A stretch of 64,000 nucleotides of DNA, taken from positions 1 to 64,000 of the forward strand of contig WHVA01000410.1 in NCBI GenBank assembly GCA_015179125.1, given 5' to 3'. The notes under the pieces were generated by a model. The model saw nothing but the letters and a program-made list of their open reading frames with translations. It searched no databases and was not told the DNA's origin. Each line of letters begins with the position of its first letter. The stretch's first letter is position 1. The position numbers were made by a program, and so were the translations under genes. The DNA comes from Gautieria morchelliformis (taxonomy: Eukaryota > Basidiomycota > Agaricomycetes > Gomphales > Gomphaceae). Positions 35,562-46,200 of the stretch are shown here, one piece after another.

Positions 35562-36082
35562 GTAGGAAGTTATATGCCAGATATGAACGATGGGACTTGC
35601 AGGAGATTAGTAAACTATTTAATGTTCTCCTCAGTGATAGTCAACACTAATAATATAAAGGAAAGCTACCTATTTAATGTTCTACATGGTTTTTCAGTTA
35701 AATACTACGAAAGTACACTATTAAACTCACCTCCTCAGTGATAGTCAACACTGAGGAGGGGAGGCTGCGCATGGGCTTGTTTCACTCGCATATACGAAGT
35801 TCCGGCACTTAAGCGCCCTTGAGGCAATGGTGTGCCATGCTAAGCGCCCATAGAACGTAGCGCGCTAGTGAACAGCCGCAGCTCAAAAAGGAAACTTGTC
35901 CACAAGCACCCACAAAGGGTCGGTTGGACAGAACATGAAAAGGAGTAGTAGTACAGCCTTGAAAAAATCACAGAAAATTGTGAAAGGCATAGAATGAATG
36001 TCAGCATAGTTTCAGGTCAAAATCGAGAGAAAGAACAACAGAAATGTTAGGTTTGAATTCTGGTGCACATATGCACCCAACA
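35540..36082 (-). repeat. 5' LTR of the Copia element, with internal deletion
   Basis: 543 bp, closely matching the 3' LTR at both ends but lacking 231 bp between two AAGAAC words. The missing part would lie near the U3 start on the coding strand, where a promoter is expected. Confidence 0.9.
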
Positions 36083-36155
36083 TCTAAGGTTTCCAAAGTA
36101 AGAAAGAGCTTCAACAGCTCCTGCACGAGCTGAAGTAGCTGTGGTACGAGGAGGC
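36083..36155 (-). pseudogene. start of a retroelement gag, cut by the Copia LTR
   Basis: Coding-strand ATG at about 36,155 gives MPPRTTATSARAGAVEALSY and continues FGNLR to the Copia LTR edge. Just upstream on the coding strand lies an LTR (36191-36901), so it reads as an LTR-leader-gag arrangement. The continuation is not found left of the Copia element. The family assignment is inference. Confidence 0.5.
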
Positions 36156-36190
36156 ATAGTGATAGTTATCAGGTGGGAATCAGATAATAC

Positions 36191-36901
36191 TGTTACGTAT
36201 CGAAAATCCCAGAGGTCGGAACTAGAAAGGACAACGGCTTCAACTTATATGTTGCACCCCTGATAAACTACCGTCCTAAGTATTTCAGATTTGACTTCCA
36301 GATGTTGGAGAAGACGGAAGTTGGGAAGAGAGTGCTGAGAGTCGGAGGTCAGAGGACAGACGTCAGAAGAGGCAGAAGAGGTGGAAGACAGAGTGTCAAG
36401 GACAGAGAGAGAGAGAGAGAGAACTTGCAAGACTCGCTATGCTAAGAACAGGAGACAGTGCGAAGGGATTCACGTATCAAAGTTGATTATCTGATTGCAG
36501 AAACGGAGACATACATGTGGGGGGTTTTATACAAAGAGCTGAGGCAACAGGTAATAGGGTAGTACTAAGCAAATTCTGGAGGGAGCGGAAATCGGATAGA
36601 CATATGGGGTAAGTAACTAATGCGGAACAAGGGGATAACAAGGGGGTTCAGTGTAGTGTAAGAACAATGGCAAAAGAACAAAGGGTGCATAAGTACAATG
36701 GGCATCGGAACAACCAAAAATACGGAAATAGTATCTTGCTGTGCTCAGGGTCAAGTACGGAGGCCAGTGAATAGAGTCGGCCAGGGGTACTGAAGAACAA
36801 GGGGTCGAGGTCGTGGGTTGCGGAGGTTGCGGAATAGAGTCGGAGGTGCTGCGGAGGTGTTCTGGAGGTGGCAGAGATGGTTGAGCAGCATGGTCGTAAC
36901 A
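36191..36901 (-). mobile_element. putative Gypsy-type LTR, 711 bp
   Basis: Ends form a perfect 7 bp inverted repeat, TGTTACG...CGTAACA. Flanks AATAC and TGGTC do not match, as expected for one LTR of a larger broken element. It is inserted in an older Gypsy protease remnant at its right side. Confidence 0.6.
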
Positions 36902-37266
36902 TGGTCCTCCTTCGACGATTATTCATTGAATGATGCCTTGCCTGTAGGGACCAATTTGTTCCCTACATGAATTGTTCCTGGGCTGGAGAAGACCAGGACT
37001 ATGCCTAGTTTCCTCAGGAACAGCATCCCAAGGCTCGCATCCTAGTATTCAACATTTGCCACATTGAAGTACTAGTCCTGAGTTTTACAACCAAATTTGA
37101 TGGTCATATTCATTCCATAGTTGATTGTGGAACGACTACTGATGCATGCCAATTGCAGTGCAATTGTTTGTTCCAGGGAAAACATTTTCATGCCCATGGC
37201 ATGTGTGAATTCAGGGGATATAAGTACCGCTTCGTTCCCACTGTCAAGGAGACAGTGGGCTTTCAC
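36902..37266 (-). pseudogene. Ty3/Gypsy aspartic protease remnant
   Basis: Minus-strand CLLDSGNEAVLISPEF is a retropepsin active-site region. It continues IALQLACISSRSTINYG and, past stop codons, YFNVANVEY and LGMLFLRKLGIVLVF. These are phrases of basidiomycete Gypsy proteases. In-frame stops show it is dead. The adjoining 37,270-37,500 is probably its upstream part but unreadable. Confidence 0.75.
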
Positions 37267-37499
37267 TCTGTTGATCTCCCAGTACCCTGAGAGGGTACAG
37301 TTCTCATCTCATGGCCATGCAGGCCGCGACCATTGTTTTCTCCGATGGCAATACATCGGCTCGACTGCCTTGTCAGGGCCAGCCACTGTGTGTGTTGCCA
37401 TCACTTTGGTGGTGGTATCGCTGACCGGTGTGACTCTAATCACACTGGACCTGTATGTTTTTATGATCAAATTCCTTAAGCGGTGCAAAGGGCTTAGAG

Positions 37500-38212
37500 C
37501 AGCGTGGTAAAGGGAGGTCGGCGCCAGCCTCAGCCATGAATCGATAAGATGTCGCTGGTGTGAGACGACGACGATGGAGAATGACGGAACGAGCTAAGCT
37601 GTGTAAAGTCAGTGTGCGCGGGGCATGCGAGCAGCGATAAAGTACCTGTGCGAAGGTAATGGCACAACGCAAGTGAGTGAGGGAAGGCACGCTGGCGCGG
37701 AAATAGATAAAGGCCTGGGTGAGCCACCCGCCGAGACATGATGACAAACCCTATGATGCGGGCTCAAGCATGCCGAAGCGGGACTCAGGCCTGCTGGTGA
37801 AACATCACTCAGTGGAACGTGGATTAGTGTCAGAGGGTGAAGCGCACCCTAAGTTAAAGTGAGAGATAGAAGAGGGAGTGAGGGTCACACATAACAAGGC
37901 GGTCGGTGCGACAACTAAGCCATGCCACATACTATACGAGCCACCTTGCTTATGGCATTTTTCTAAAAGCAGAAGTGTGGAAGTGGAGAGAAGCAATGAG
38001 GTGATTGGAACCAACAGAAATGCTTCTGGGAACAGGAGCAGAAATGGAAGTGGAGGTGCAATTGGGAAAGGGGGTGGATCTGGAAAAGGGGTCCCATGAC
38101 AACTATCAACTCAACATATTATCATCCCATTCAATGCTAATTCTATTAACCAAACAACAATATATATTCAACAATGCATATTATAGAACCTTCTAATCTA
38201 CAGTTATCGATT
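37500..38212. other. no gene; degenerate repeat R copy near 37,970-38,100
   Basis: Contains GGAAGTGG and GGAAC-rich sequence and a GGGGTCCCATGACA end resembling the tail of family R. No coding signal is seen. It lies downstream of the stop codon of the NADH dehydrogenase gene. Confidence 0.4.
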
Positions 38213-40812
38213 TCAAAAGCGAGAGATGTCACGGCCAAAGATCCCTGGCACAGTAGGTGAGTAGTTGTCAGTGGCAGTGTCAAGTAGTTGCTCACAATTC
38301 GTGAACCTGGAGCAACAGCGTCAGAGGATGTATATACCCAGTACGAAAATTTTACGCACCAATATACCGGCACTAGTATTCTAAGGTCAAGAAGTAAGTA
38401 TCATGTTCGAACGCAGCACGTTCCCCAAGTCACTTACTTATTTCTCCAACTTAAGGTCATACTGAAATACGCTGACCTCCACAGAAGCCATGCAACGCGT
38501 CTTGAGAGATGAAATCGATTAATGTCCCTGTTCGATATGACTAGTCACTGCACACCTACCCGGTTTCCTTAGTTTTCGGGCCGGACTCAGCGCCTGACCT
38601 GTCATAAATAGCCCGCCTGGATGGAAGTTGGAGCCACGCAAAGAACAGAGTATGTCATGCCGTACTCACCAGTCACCGAGGTACGCCAAACTACCCATGT
38701 TACGGAATTCGAAAGGTTTCGATGAAGCATAACCATGTCTGCCAATGCAGTTGAGTTTCTTTGCCAGATACTTTGCTTCTTGGTATGCCACTGGCATGAT
38801 TGGACGTAGCTATATGAGTATGTCTCCTTCCAATCGATGATCATGGATTCCTCCTACCTTGAGCTGTGGCAGGTAGCCTATGATCGGGTGATTCACGAAC
38901 ACAGGCGTCACCGATTGCCCATACGTCCTCAGCAGCTTCGCTGGTACCCTGAGTAAGGACATTCAGCTGGTCGTTCACCACTAAGCTGTCGGCCATATCT
39001 ATGCCTCAGTTAATGTGTAAGCAACGAGGCATAGGCAAGCGTCACCTCCCGGTCCTCTCATCTTTGGCAAGCTCGGTAATTGATTCGACGAGAGGATTTG
39101 GGGCTAGTCCAGTACTCCAGACCAGAAGGCCGAAGGGAACTATCCAGTGCATAACCTTGAGTCTCAAGACACTGCAGGCAACATAACTCATGCTCTACCT
39201 TCCCCTTCTTCCTTGACAAACATAGTTCCCTATATGCAGTGATATACTTAGATAACACCACACACGAGGCACCTCACTTGCCTGGTCGACCCTCTCAACA
39301 TGATGCTGGGATTTGATAGCAATGCCGTGTCTTTTGAATCTGTCTGTCGCATACCTGTCCAGCGTTCTAAGCGTCAAGCTTGATAGCTATCCAGAACGAG
39401 ACGCACTTGATCAAACTCTGGTCGAAACTTCCAAGGATTTGAGGTGCAACGTCGTACAGTGATATTTTGGCCATGGGCGCAAGATTGGGATATGCGCGAA
39501 CGAGATCTGTCTGGAGCAGGTCATGCAGCTCAGCAGCGAACTCTACACCCTATCAAGTACATCAGACTATGAGCGGTACGCCGTGTCGAGCATTACGCAC
39601 TGTAGGTCCGCCACCAACGATACAAAAATGGAGAAGCTTGCGACGGTCCACGTCAGACCAAATGGGTAGATTAGCTTGGGCGAACACTTCAAACAGTGTG
39701 ATTAGGACGAGAAGCCCCGGGGGAATAATCACACGTACGTTCAAGTATGCGTGACCTTATAGATCGCGCGTCCTTGATATCCTTCAAGAACTGCGCGTGT
39801 TCTTTAACACCCGGAACCCCGAATGCTGGGTTAGTCAACCTCGGTCGTCAGAAGTGCAGTTTGTCTACGCCAGGTGCGGGGCAATGACTAACTTTGGGCA
39901 TATGCCCCGACAGAGATCACTAGCTTATCATAGGGCACAGTGAATTTGGGTCCTCCCAGGGACCTACTTCGATCGTCAGAAACTCCAGACGGGTCGTTTT
40001 CGTCTTTTCGGGAACCATAGAACGCGGGTGACGTCGCAGGCGTCTGTTATATTAAGAGGAAAGGGATGAGACGGTACAGAACTTGACCAATATTGACCCA
40101 CACATTCAAGAAGCTTTCGCTTGAAGTCTATTACAGTACGTTGAGAAATACATGCTAGCAGTGGATGCATACGCTTTACACACCTATGGCGTCACACCAT
40201 GCGTGAAACGAGCTCTGAGAATATGGTGGTATTTAATTCGAATAATTACGCTAGCAGTGATTTGCATACTGCCTGAGGTGCGTAGGCCCTGACCTACACC
40301 ACGGGTAATATTATTACATATGCAGGAGATGAAGAAGCAATCATGATACCGGTTCCAGAGCGCTGCGATATTCAAGTGTTCCCACCGCGCAGCTGGCCAG
40401 CAACGGGGTGAACGCAAAATATGTATTGGCCGATACCACCGTGACTACAGTAGACGGTGAAGCGACGCCACGTGGTGAGAGAGAGGCTGCTAACCATCTA
40501 TAGAGAACGGCCAATCAGGAGCTCCTCCTAGCTAAGTAAAGATAAACCAACGCACCCCACCGTTTTTTGTCCACTTTTCGTAACACCTCATACCCTCCTT
40601 TAAGGCGCATGTCAGTTTTCGGAATCGTGCGTAGAATGAACAGTATATATTGACTGACCCCATCCGCTACCTAGGATGACTAGACGCTGTTTGAGAGATG
40701 CTGCAGACGCACTGAATAACCTTGCCGTTGCTTTTGTCAAGCCCCCTTTTTTGGTATTTAGTGCCCTGTTCAAGCGACCAGTTGTTGTGAGTGCGGTAGT
40801 AGTGAAGGACAT
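38213..40812 (-). CDS. type II (alternative) NADH:ubiquinone oxidoreductase, mitochondrial
   Basis: Start ATG at 40812, stop TGA at 38213-38215; about 14 short exons giving roughly 500 residues. Residues 1-40 are a basic, Ser/Thr-rich mitochondrial presequence (MSFTTTALTTTGRLNRALNT). The FAD motif LVILGSGWGG (44-53) is followed by TVVSANTYFAFTPLLASCAV and PYDKLVISVGAYAQ. TFGVPGVKEHAQFLKDI precedes a second nucleotide-binding motif, CIVGGGPTGVEFAAELHDL, then LVWSTGLAPNPL, VWAIGDACV, GSLAYLGDW, and the membrane-associating C-terminus VAWLLWRSAYFSMTLSWRNK ... IFGRDISRF. It oxidises NADH and reduces ubiquinone without pumping protons, on the inner mitochondrial membrane; matrix or intermembrane side cannot be told. 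No EF-hand is present. Two introns appear to use GC donors (after YAPQ and after HHVERVDQ). The last intron boundary is uncertain. It diverges from UPF3. Confidence 0.9.
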
Positions 40813-41199
40813 GGTTCATAGCCCAATCTTTCTTGCTCGAGCCACCAAAATTTTTGTAGTGCGAAAGTATGGGTTGCCAATACTAACTCACTTCCAAGTC
40901 GGGTCTCGACAAAAAGAAACGATTGTCGTTCTGGCAATGAAGACGCCTGAGTCAACCCCGAGTCGGGAAGTCGGGGTACGTCGGACGATCAATGGTTTCT
41001 TAGTCCCCCGTATTGAAACGCACAGCTAGGGTTCCAGCTCCAAGGAGGTCGACTGAGAGAAATTCATGCATAATACCAAGATGAATATAGGCTCCTGTTT
41101 CTTGAAGGGTTACACCATGTCTGTTTGTGAGATTGTTTTTGCATCTCGTTTGGAAAGAGATGAAATTCCGCACAATATCATTTTGAACTCAGCTCTGTA
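40813..41199. promoter_or_regulatory. 387 bp shared upstream region of divergent genes
   Basis: Lies between the start codons of the NADH dehydrogenase gene (minus) and UPF3 (plus). It must hold both promoters and 5' leaders. No TATA box is obvious. Confidence 0.5.
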
Positions 41200-42872
41200 A
41201 TGACAACCAAGAGCCCTTCGCTTCCCAACCGTGGCAGGACAAGGTCACCTACCCAGGATAACTCCAAACAGCAATCAGCAGCTCCCATACGTTTGAAAAC
41301 GGTCGTACGAAGACTCCCACCCAACTTACCAGAATCAGTCTTTTGGCAAAGTGTGGAGCCATGGGTGACCGACGAGACAGCCTCCTGGAGAACTTTCTAC
41401 CAGGGGAAGTTAAGAAAGAAGTAGGTTGTATTCTCGATCACTAGTTTTTTATTCACAATTCGTGATGCAGACTTAACAAGGAGAATATTCCTTCGCGCGC
41501 CTATGTATTGTTCAAGCAGGAAGAGCACCTAGCTGCGTTCAGTCGAGAGTACGATGGCCACGTCTTTCGAGACAAGCAAGGTATGTTAGCCTAGATCATT
41601 ATATCGCAGATCAGTGAGCTTGCTTTAGGCAACGAGTCGCAGGCTGTGGTTGAATTTGCACCCAACCAGAAGGCGCCTCCGGAGAAGAAGAAAGTAGATT
41701 CTAGACATGCTACAATACAGCAAGGTATGAAGCTGCCATGAACTCTCGTTCGCTTTTGTCACACTGATTCCGACAGATGAGGATTACTTGTCCTTTATGG
41801 CTTCCCTCCAAAACCCATCCACCAAATCAGTTGAGGTGGACGTAGATGCACTGCGTAAGTGTCATTCGGTTCTCAGCCTTCCGGGTCATGACCGCCGAAT
41901 GTCGCATTAGTGGCGTCAACGCTTCCGCCTGAGCAGCCAAAAACCACACCATTGCTCGCTGCTCTACGTGAACAAAAGCATTCTGCCCAAGAAAAGAAAC
42001 TGGCAACCTCGGAAACTGCGAAGAGTCAGTCACGGAAGGGTGGCGCTGCCGCTCTGCCTGCTCAGAAGCAAGAGGTTGCAGATTCAGCACCAGCCACAGG
42101 GAAAAAAGGCAAGAAAGGCAAGGCGCCCCAGGCAAGCGGAACTCCGGTACGTCCTTGATGCTCTCATCCAAGTGGTATGTCATTGACATGCAATTATCCA
42201 CTCCAGCCATCGGCTCCCCCAGTTACAAACCCGACACCTGCAAAGGCTAGCAGCGGAGGTAGTCGGAATCGTCCCAATGCAAGTCAGGCCTCAGGTCCGA
42301 GCACTACATCTTCTGCTGTGTCATCTGCGACAGCTCCTGCAGGCAAAGCAGTCGTGCCTCCGGTTGGCGAACAGACCCAGCGAAAAACCCGCCCAATACT
42401 TGGTCTTCAATCCCGTCATTTGAAAGCAGCTCTTAGTGGAGCAGGCATGCAGGTGGCCTCTGCCACGCCCATGAGCCCGTCGTCTTCTTCTGCCTTAACG
42501 GCCCCTACTCCGAATGCGAGTGTCGGAGCGGCAGTGGGACCTTCAAGCAGTGCGCCCCGCGGTCCACGCGGACGTGGTGCTGGCGAGCAGCGAAACCATG
42601 AGCAAAATAAAGACGGCACATCCAAGGATGCTGGTGGTGGGCGCGGTAGTGGGAAGGAGAAAGCACGATCTCGTCACACTTCTGGTCTGGCACATTCTGG
42701 CACCGGAAGTCGAATACCAGATGCGACACCGAGAATTCTTTCCCGGCAAGACCCTCCACCCCCCCATCTCATCGTTAACGAGCCTCCTCCGAAGGACCGG
42801 GCTTCAACAAGTGGGTCACAGGAGCCTGGTGGTAGCCGAGGTAGAGGCGGTAGAAGAGGACGGGGGCAATAG
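41200..42872 (+). CDS. UPF3: nonsense-mediated mRNA decay protein UPF3 (Smg4 family)
   Basis: Six exons with canonical GT/AG borders: 41200-41420, 41471-41580, 41629-41724, 41777-41854, 41911-42146, 42207-42872. Total 1407 nt, 468 residues. The Smg4/UPF3 RNP-like domain spans about residues 28-160: RLKTVVRRLPPNLPESVFWQ, WRTFYQGKLRKKLNKENIPS, RAYVLFKQEEHLAAFSREYD, ESQAVVEFAPNQKAPPEKKK, then DEDYLSFMASL. The remainder is Pro/Ser/Ala-rich and basic, ending in an RGRGGRRGRGQ tail. UPF3 bridges UPF2 and UPF1 in the surveillance of premature stop codons, shuttling between nucleus and cytoplasm. In a fungus without an obvious exon-junction site the basic C-terminus may bind RNA; that is inference. 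The start at 41200 gives a short basic leader before the domain, as in homologues. Confidence 0.92.
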
Positions 42873-43290
42873 TGATATTTGACTTTCTTGAGCTTATACT
42901 TTCTCATAGATGTCCAAGTTATTCGCCACTTTCAAGGATACTGTAATCACCATCCTTGTGTTTCTGGACCTATACAATGTGATGTCCAATAAGTAACATT
43001 TTGCAATGTATATTCATATTGGGCTTGCTACGTGCAGAGCCGTGATATTAACGGAACAGAAACGAACTGTGATAGCAACCACACCAGAAAGTAGGCGGTT
43101 AGCGGTTAGGTCAAATAATAAGTAATTGATCATGCAACAGTTGGGTGATAACACAACATGAAAACGATTGAAAATAATGAAGACCAATAATGGATATCAA
43201 ATGACAACAGGTAAATGCACAACGAGGATACTGTGGTGTCCATTAGCCACGAAGGCAAGACCGGAAGAACCGGAAACGAGCTTACTAGAG
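42873..43290. other. convergent intergenic region
   Basis: Separates the 3' ends of UPF3 and the large minus-strand gene. AT-richer than the flanking exons, with no features seen. Confidence 0.6.
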
Positions 43291-46200
43291 TTAAATTTCG
43301 GCTATTTCGCCGTACATAGAGTCTGCAGGACGAGGGTATGCTGAGAAAGAGGCATTACGACGCCGTCCACTCGACGGCACAGCAATCTCCGAAGATGTGC
43401 GAGTTAAAGGACCTGAAGAGTGAAGAGGGAATGGCGAACCAGGCACCGAGTTGGGCGACAAGAGTTCAGACACAGGCCGAGTTTTCCCCGAACGAGTACG
43501 TCGAAGATCCGCTCGTGAAATACCCAGCATATTGTACAAGTCATTCTGTGCCTCTGCAAGGGCGCGAGATTCTGCAGTTGGGGAGTTAGCGAGCGCGGAT
43601 GATATGCTCATAGAGTAGGGGCTGCCAGCGGACACAGGGATGTCCGTATTGAGCCAGAGCGACTGCGAGCTTGGGGTATATGCGATTCGGGGAACGGGTG
43701 GGACGGGGGGCATAGGGGCAAGAGACCCAAAGGATGAGAGTCGCTGGCTGCTTATGGACGAGTGCGAGCTTCGTGCGCCGCGGGAAATGCGCAAGCTTGC
43801 TTTTGAAGCACGGATGCTAGTTTTGCGCGCGGCTGAAACGCGACTGGAACGGTTACTCGTGGAGCCAGGTGTGGCCACGCCGTTGAGGGCTTCCATCTTG
43901 GACTGCAGCTTGATGAGATCTTGCTCGACACGCTCGGCCGTCGCCCACGCGTCCTCACGCTCTGCTTCGAGCTGCGTCATTTGCTTGCTCAGCTCCTGCA
44001 TATCTGTAGTCTGCTTGAGAAAGCTGGAGTTGAGTTTCCGCAGCGCCATTGCAAGAGCACTCGCCGAATGCACGTCGCGAAGCTTGTTCAACTGCTGCAG
44101 CTCATCCATGACGCGAAACAGCTCCTCTGTAAGCTGATCACATGCGATCGAGACGTCAATGAGCTCTTGGGAGGGTCGTATTTGCGTCTGAGCATCGTCC
44201 CTCTCGGCATACAGCGAACGGAACAACACGCGTCGCCGCCGAACAGTCCCCCGATACTTCGACTTAATCTCATCCCTTAACGTTTCGAGTCGCCTGATCT
44301 CCTCTGGAATCTCCTTATCAAGTACCTCGAGCGTCAAGAGACGGATTGACGACGCCTCCGCTGATTGGCGGATCGCGCGGCCGACGATATCCTGCAGCTG
44401 CCCCGATGTCAACGTCCACTTGGCCGCGTCCATCGTCAGTCCGCGCCAGCGCACAGGCCGCGTCTGGAACTTGGGAGATGGCGGTGCGTGCATCCCCTTG
44501 CCGGCCCAACCACTGTTGCTGTGCCTCACCGAAGCACCCCCGGCCACTGTGGTCGCACCCGCACCAGGACCACTAGCGCTCATGTTTGTCGCACCAAGTG
44601 ACACCGACGACGACGACGCGCCAGGCACCTGCCCTATACCCGCCGTCCCTAGACTAGACGGTTGCCCCAATCCCACCCCTCCGACGCGCACTGACGGTTT
44701 CCGGGGGCCAATCGGTAACGGAGGTCGCGACCGTCTCTTTGGAGGCGGCGCGGGGTCAATCAGGGGGCCTTCGGTGTCATGGAGCGGCTGGGCATGGAGA
44801 TTAAGCCGGAGGGGGAAGCGACGGTGCCAGGGTGCTGGGCGGAGGGGCTGCAGAGAGGAGAGAACTCGTGCGGTGTTTCAGGAAAGCCCATAAGAGAGTC
44901 TGTGGCGGCCTTGTGATGGACGCGGGCAGCAGCGGCTTTGTCGAAAATGCTCTTGAGAGGCTCGTGGCTTGGCTGCGGGGCGGTGGATGCGCGCCGGGCG
45001 TCACTATCAGCGCGGGCGCGTTGTTGTAGTCGCTCTACTGCCGATGCGGAGGGTTTGTTGAGGCTGGTACTGATCCCCACTGGCAATGTGCCCCGCGCAA
45101 CAGATTTCACAGACCCAGAGCGAGACGTGCCTGACAGCCGATTTGAAGGCGCAGGCGACGTTCCCCGGCTCTCCGCAACCTGATTAGCGGACATCCGCCT
45201 CACACCAGACCCGTGCACCCCTGCCTCAGTTGATGTCTCGGCTTGTGCTGGGCCCTGCCCTGCAACCGTCGAAGCAGACTTTGTCGAATAATTGGACGTC
45301 GACGAGTTCGCCGAACTCGGCGTCTTAGGGACATGCACCTGGACCTGGCTCACCTGGACCTCTCCCCTACGCAGCTCTCCTCTCTGTACTTGGCCAGCCA
45401 AAACATCTGTGCCGGGAGACTGTGCTTGTGACACATCCCCAGTACTTCTGTTCCACGGGCTATACACTGGGCGCGGGGGATGCATAAATTTGCCTCCCAT
45501 AGGACTTGCACTCCTGATACCTGGACTAGCACTCCTTACTCCTGGACTAGCGCTCCTTATTCCTGGACTAGCGCTCCTTACTCCTGGACTAGCGCTCCTT
45601 ATTCCTGGACTTGCACTCAACATGCCTGGACTTGCACTCAGCATGCCTGGACTTGCACTCAGCACGCCTGGACTTGCACTGCGCATACCTGCAGCAGTAG
45701 CGCTGCCGGGGATGGGGAGAGGAGCCGAGCCGATCGAGGTAGCGGATGTTGACGGGTCAAGTGTGACAGTGGACGATGCGTCGGGGGTTCCGCTGCCGCT
45801 GCCGCTCGCACCTCCCGAGGCGAAGCTGGGTGCGCTGAAGGAACGACGGGCATCAAAGGAAGTGGATTGGGAGGGCTGCTGTTGCTGTTGCTGTTGCTGG
45901 GGGGCGGAATGTTCCGCGGGCGCTGGCGGTTGAATTGGGTGGTGTGAAGGTTCTTGTGTCAGTGGGTGTGACGGATGTGGCGATCGTTGTGGGGGTAAGT
46001 GTGATTCTGAAGGCTGTGAAAACTGGGAAGGTTGTGTGGAAGAATACACCCCGGGCAATGGCGGCAAAGGTGAAGGTGATCTGGTGGCGCGTATACCGTT
46101 TACGACATTTAGGTTTACGTTTCCATTTACGTTTTCGCCTCCTGTACCACCACCAGCTAAGACTTCAGCGTTCTCACTTCCGCCAACTCTCCCAGTAGGA

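Larger units (their letters stand above)
27939..36082 (-). mobile_element. full-length but dead Ty1/Copia retrotransposon
   Basis: Minus-strand element bounded by related LTRs (3' LTR 27939-28713, 5' LTR 35540-36082; ends TGTTGGGT and CTACA). Order of parts is gag, zinc knuckle, protease, integrase, reverse transcriptase, RNase H, the Copia order. A half-tRNA-type primer-binding site and a G-rich polypurine tract abut the LTRs. It is broken by two solo LTRs and by frameshift and stop mutations. The outer flanks (GTACG left, TCTAA right) do not match, so there is no target duplication. Confidence 0.92.

Noticed and set aside
45495..45700. CRISPR-like repeat array
   Set aside because: Repeats are contiguous without spacers and maintain a reading frame in a spliced nuclear gene.
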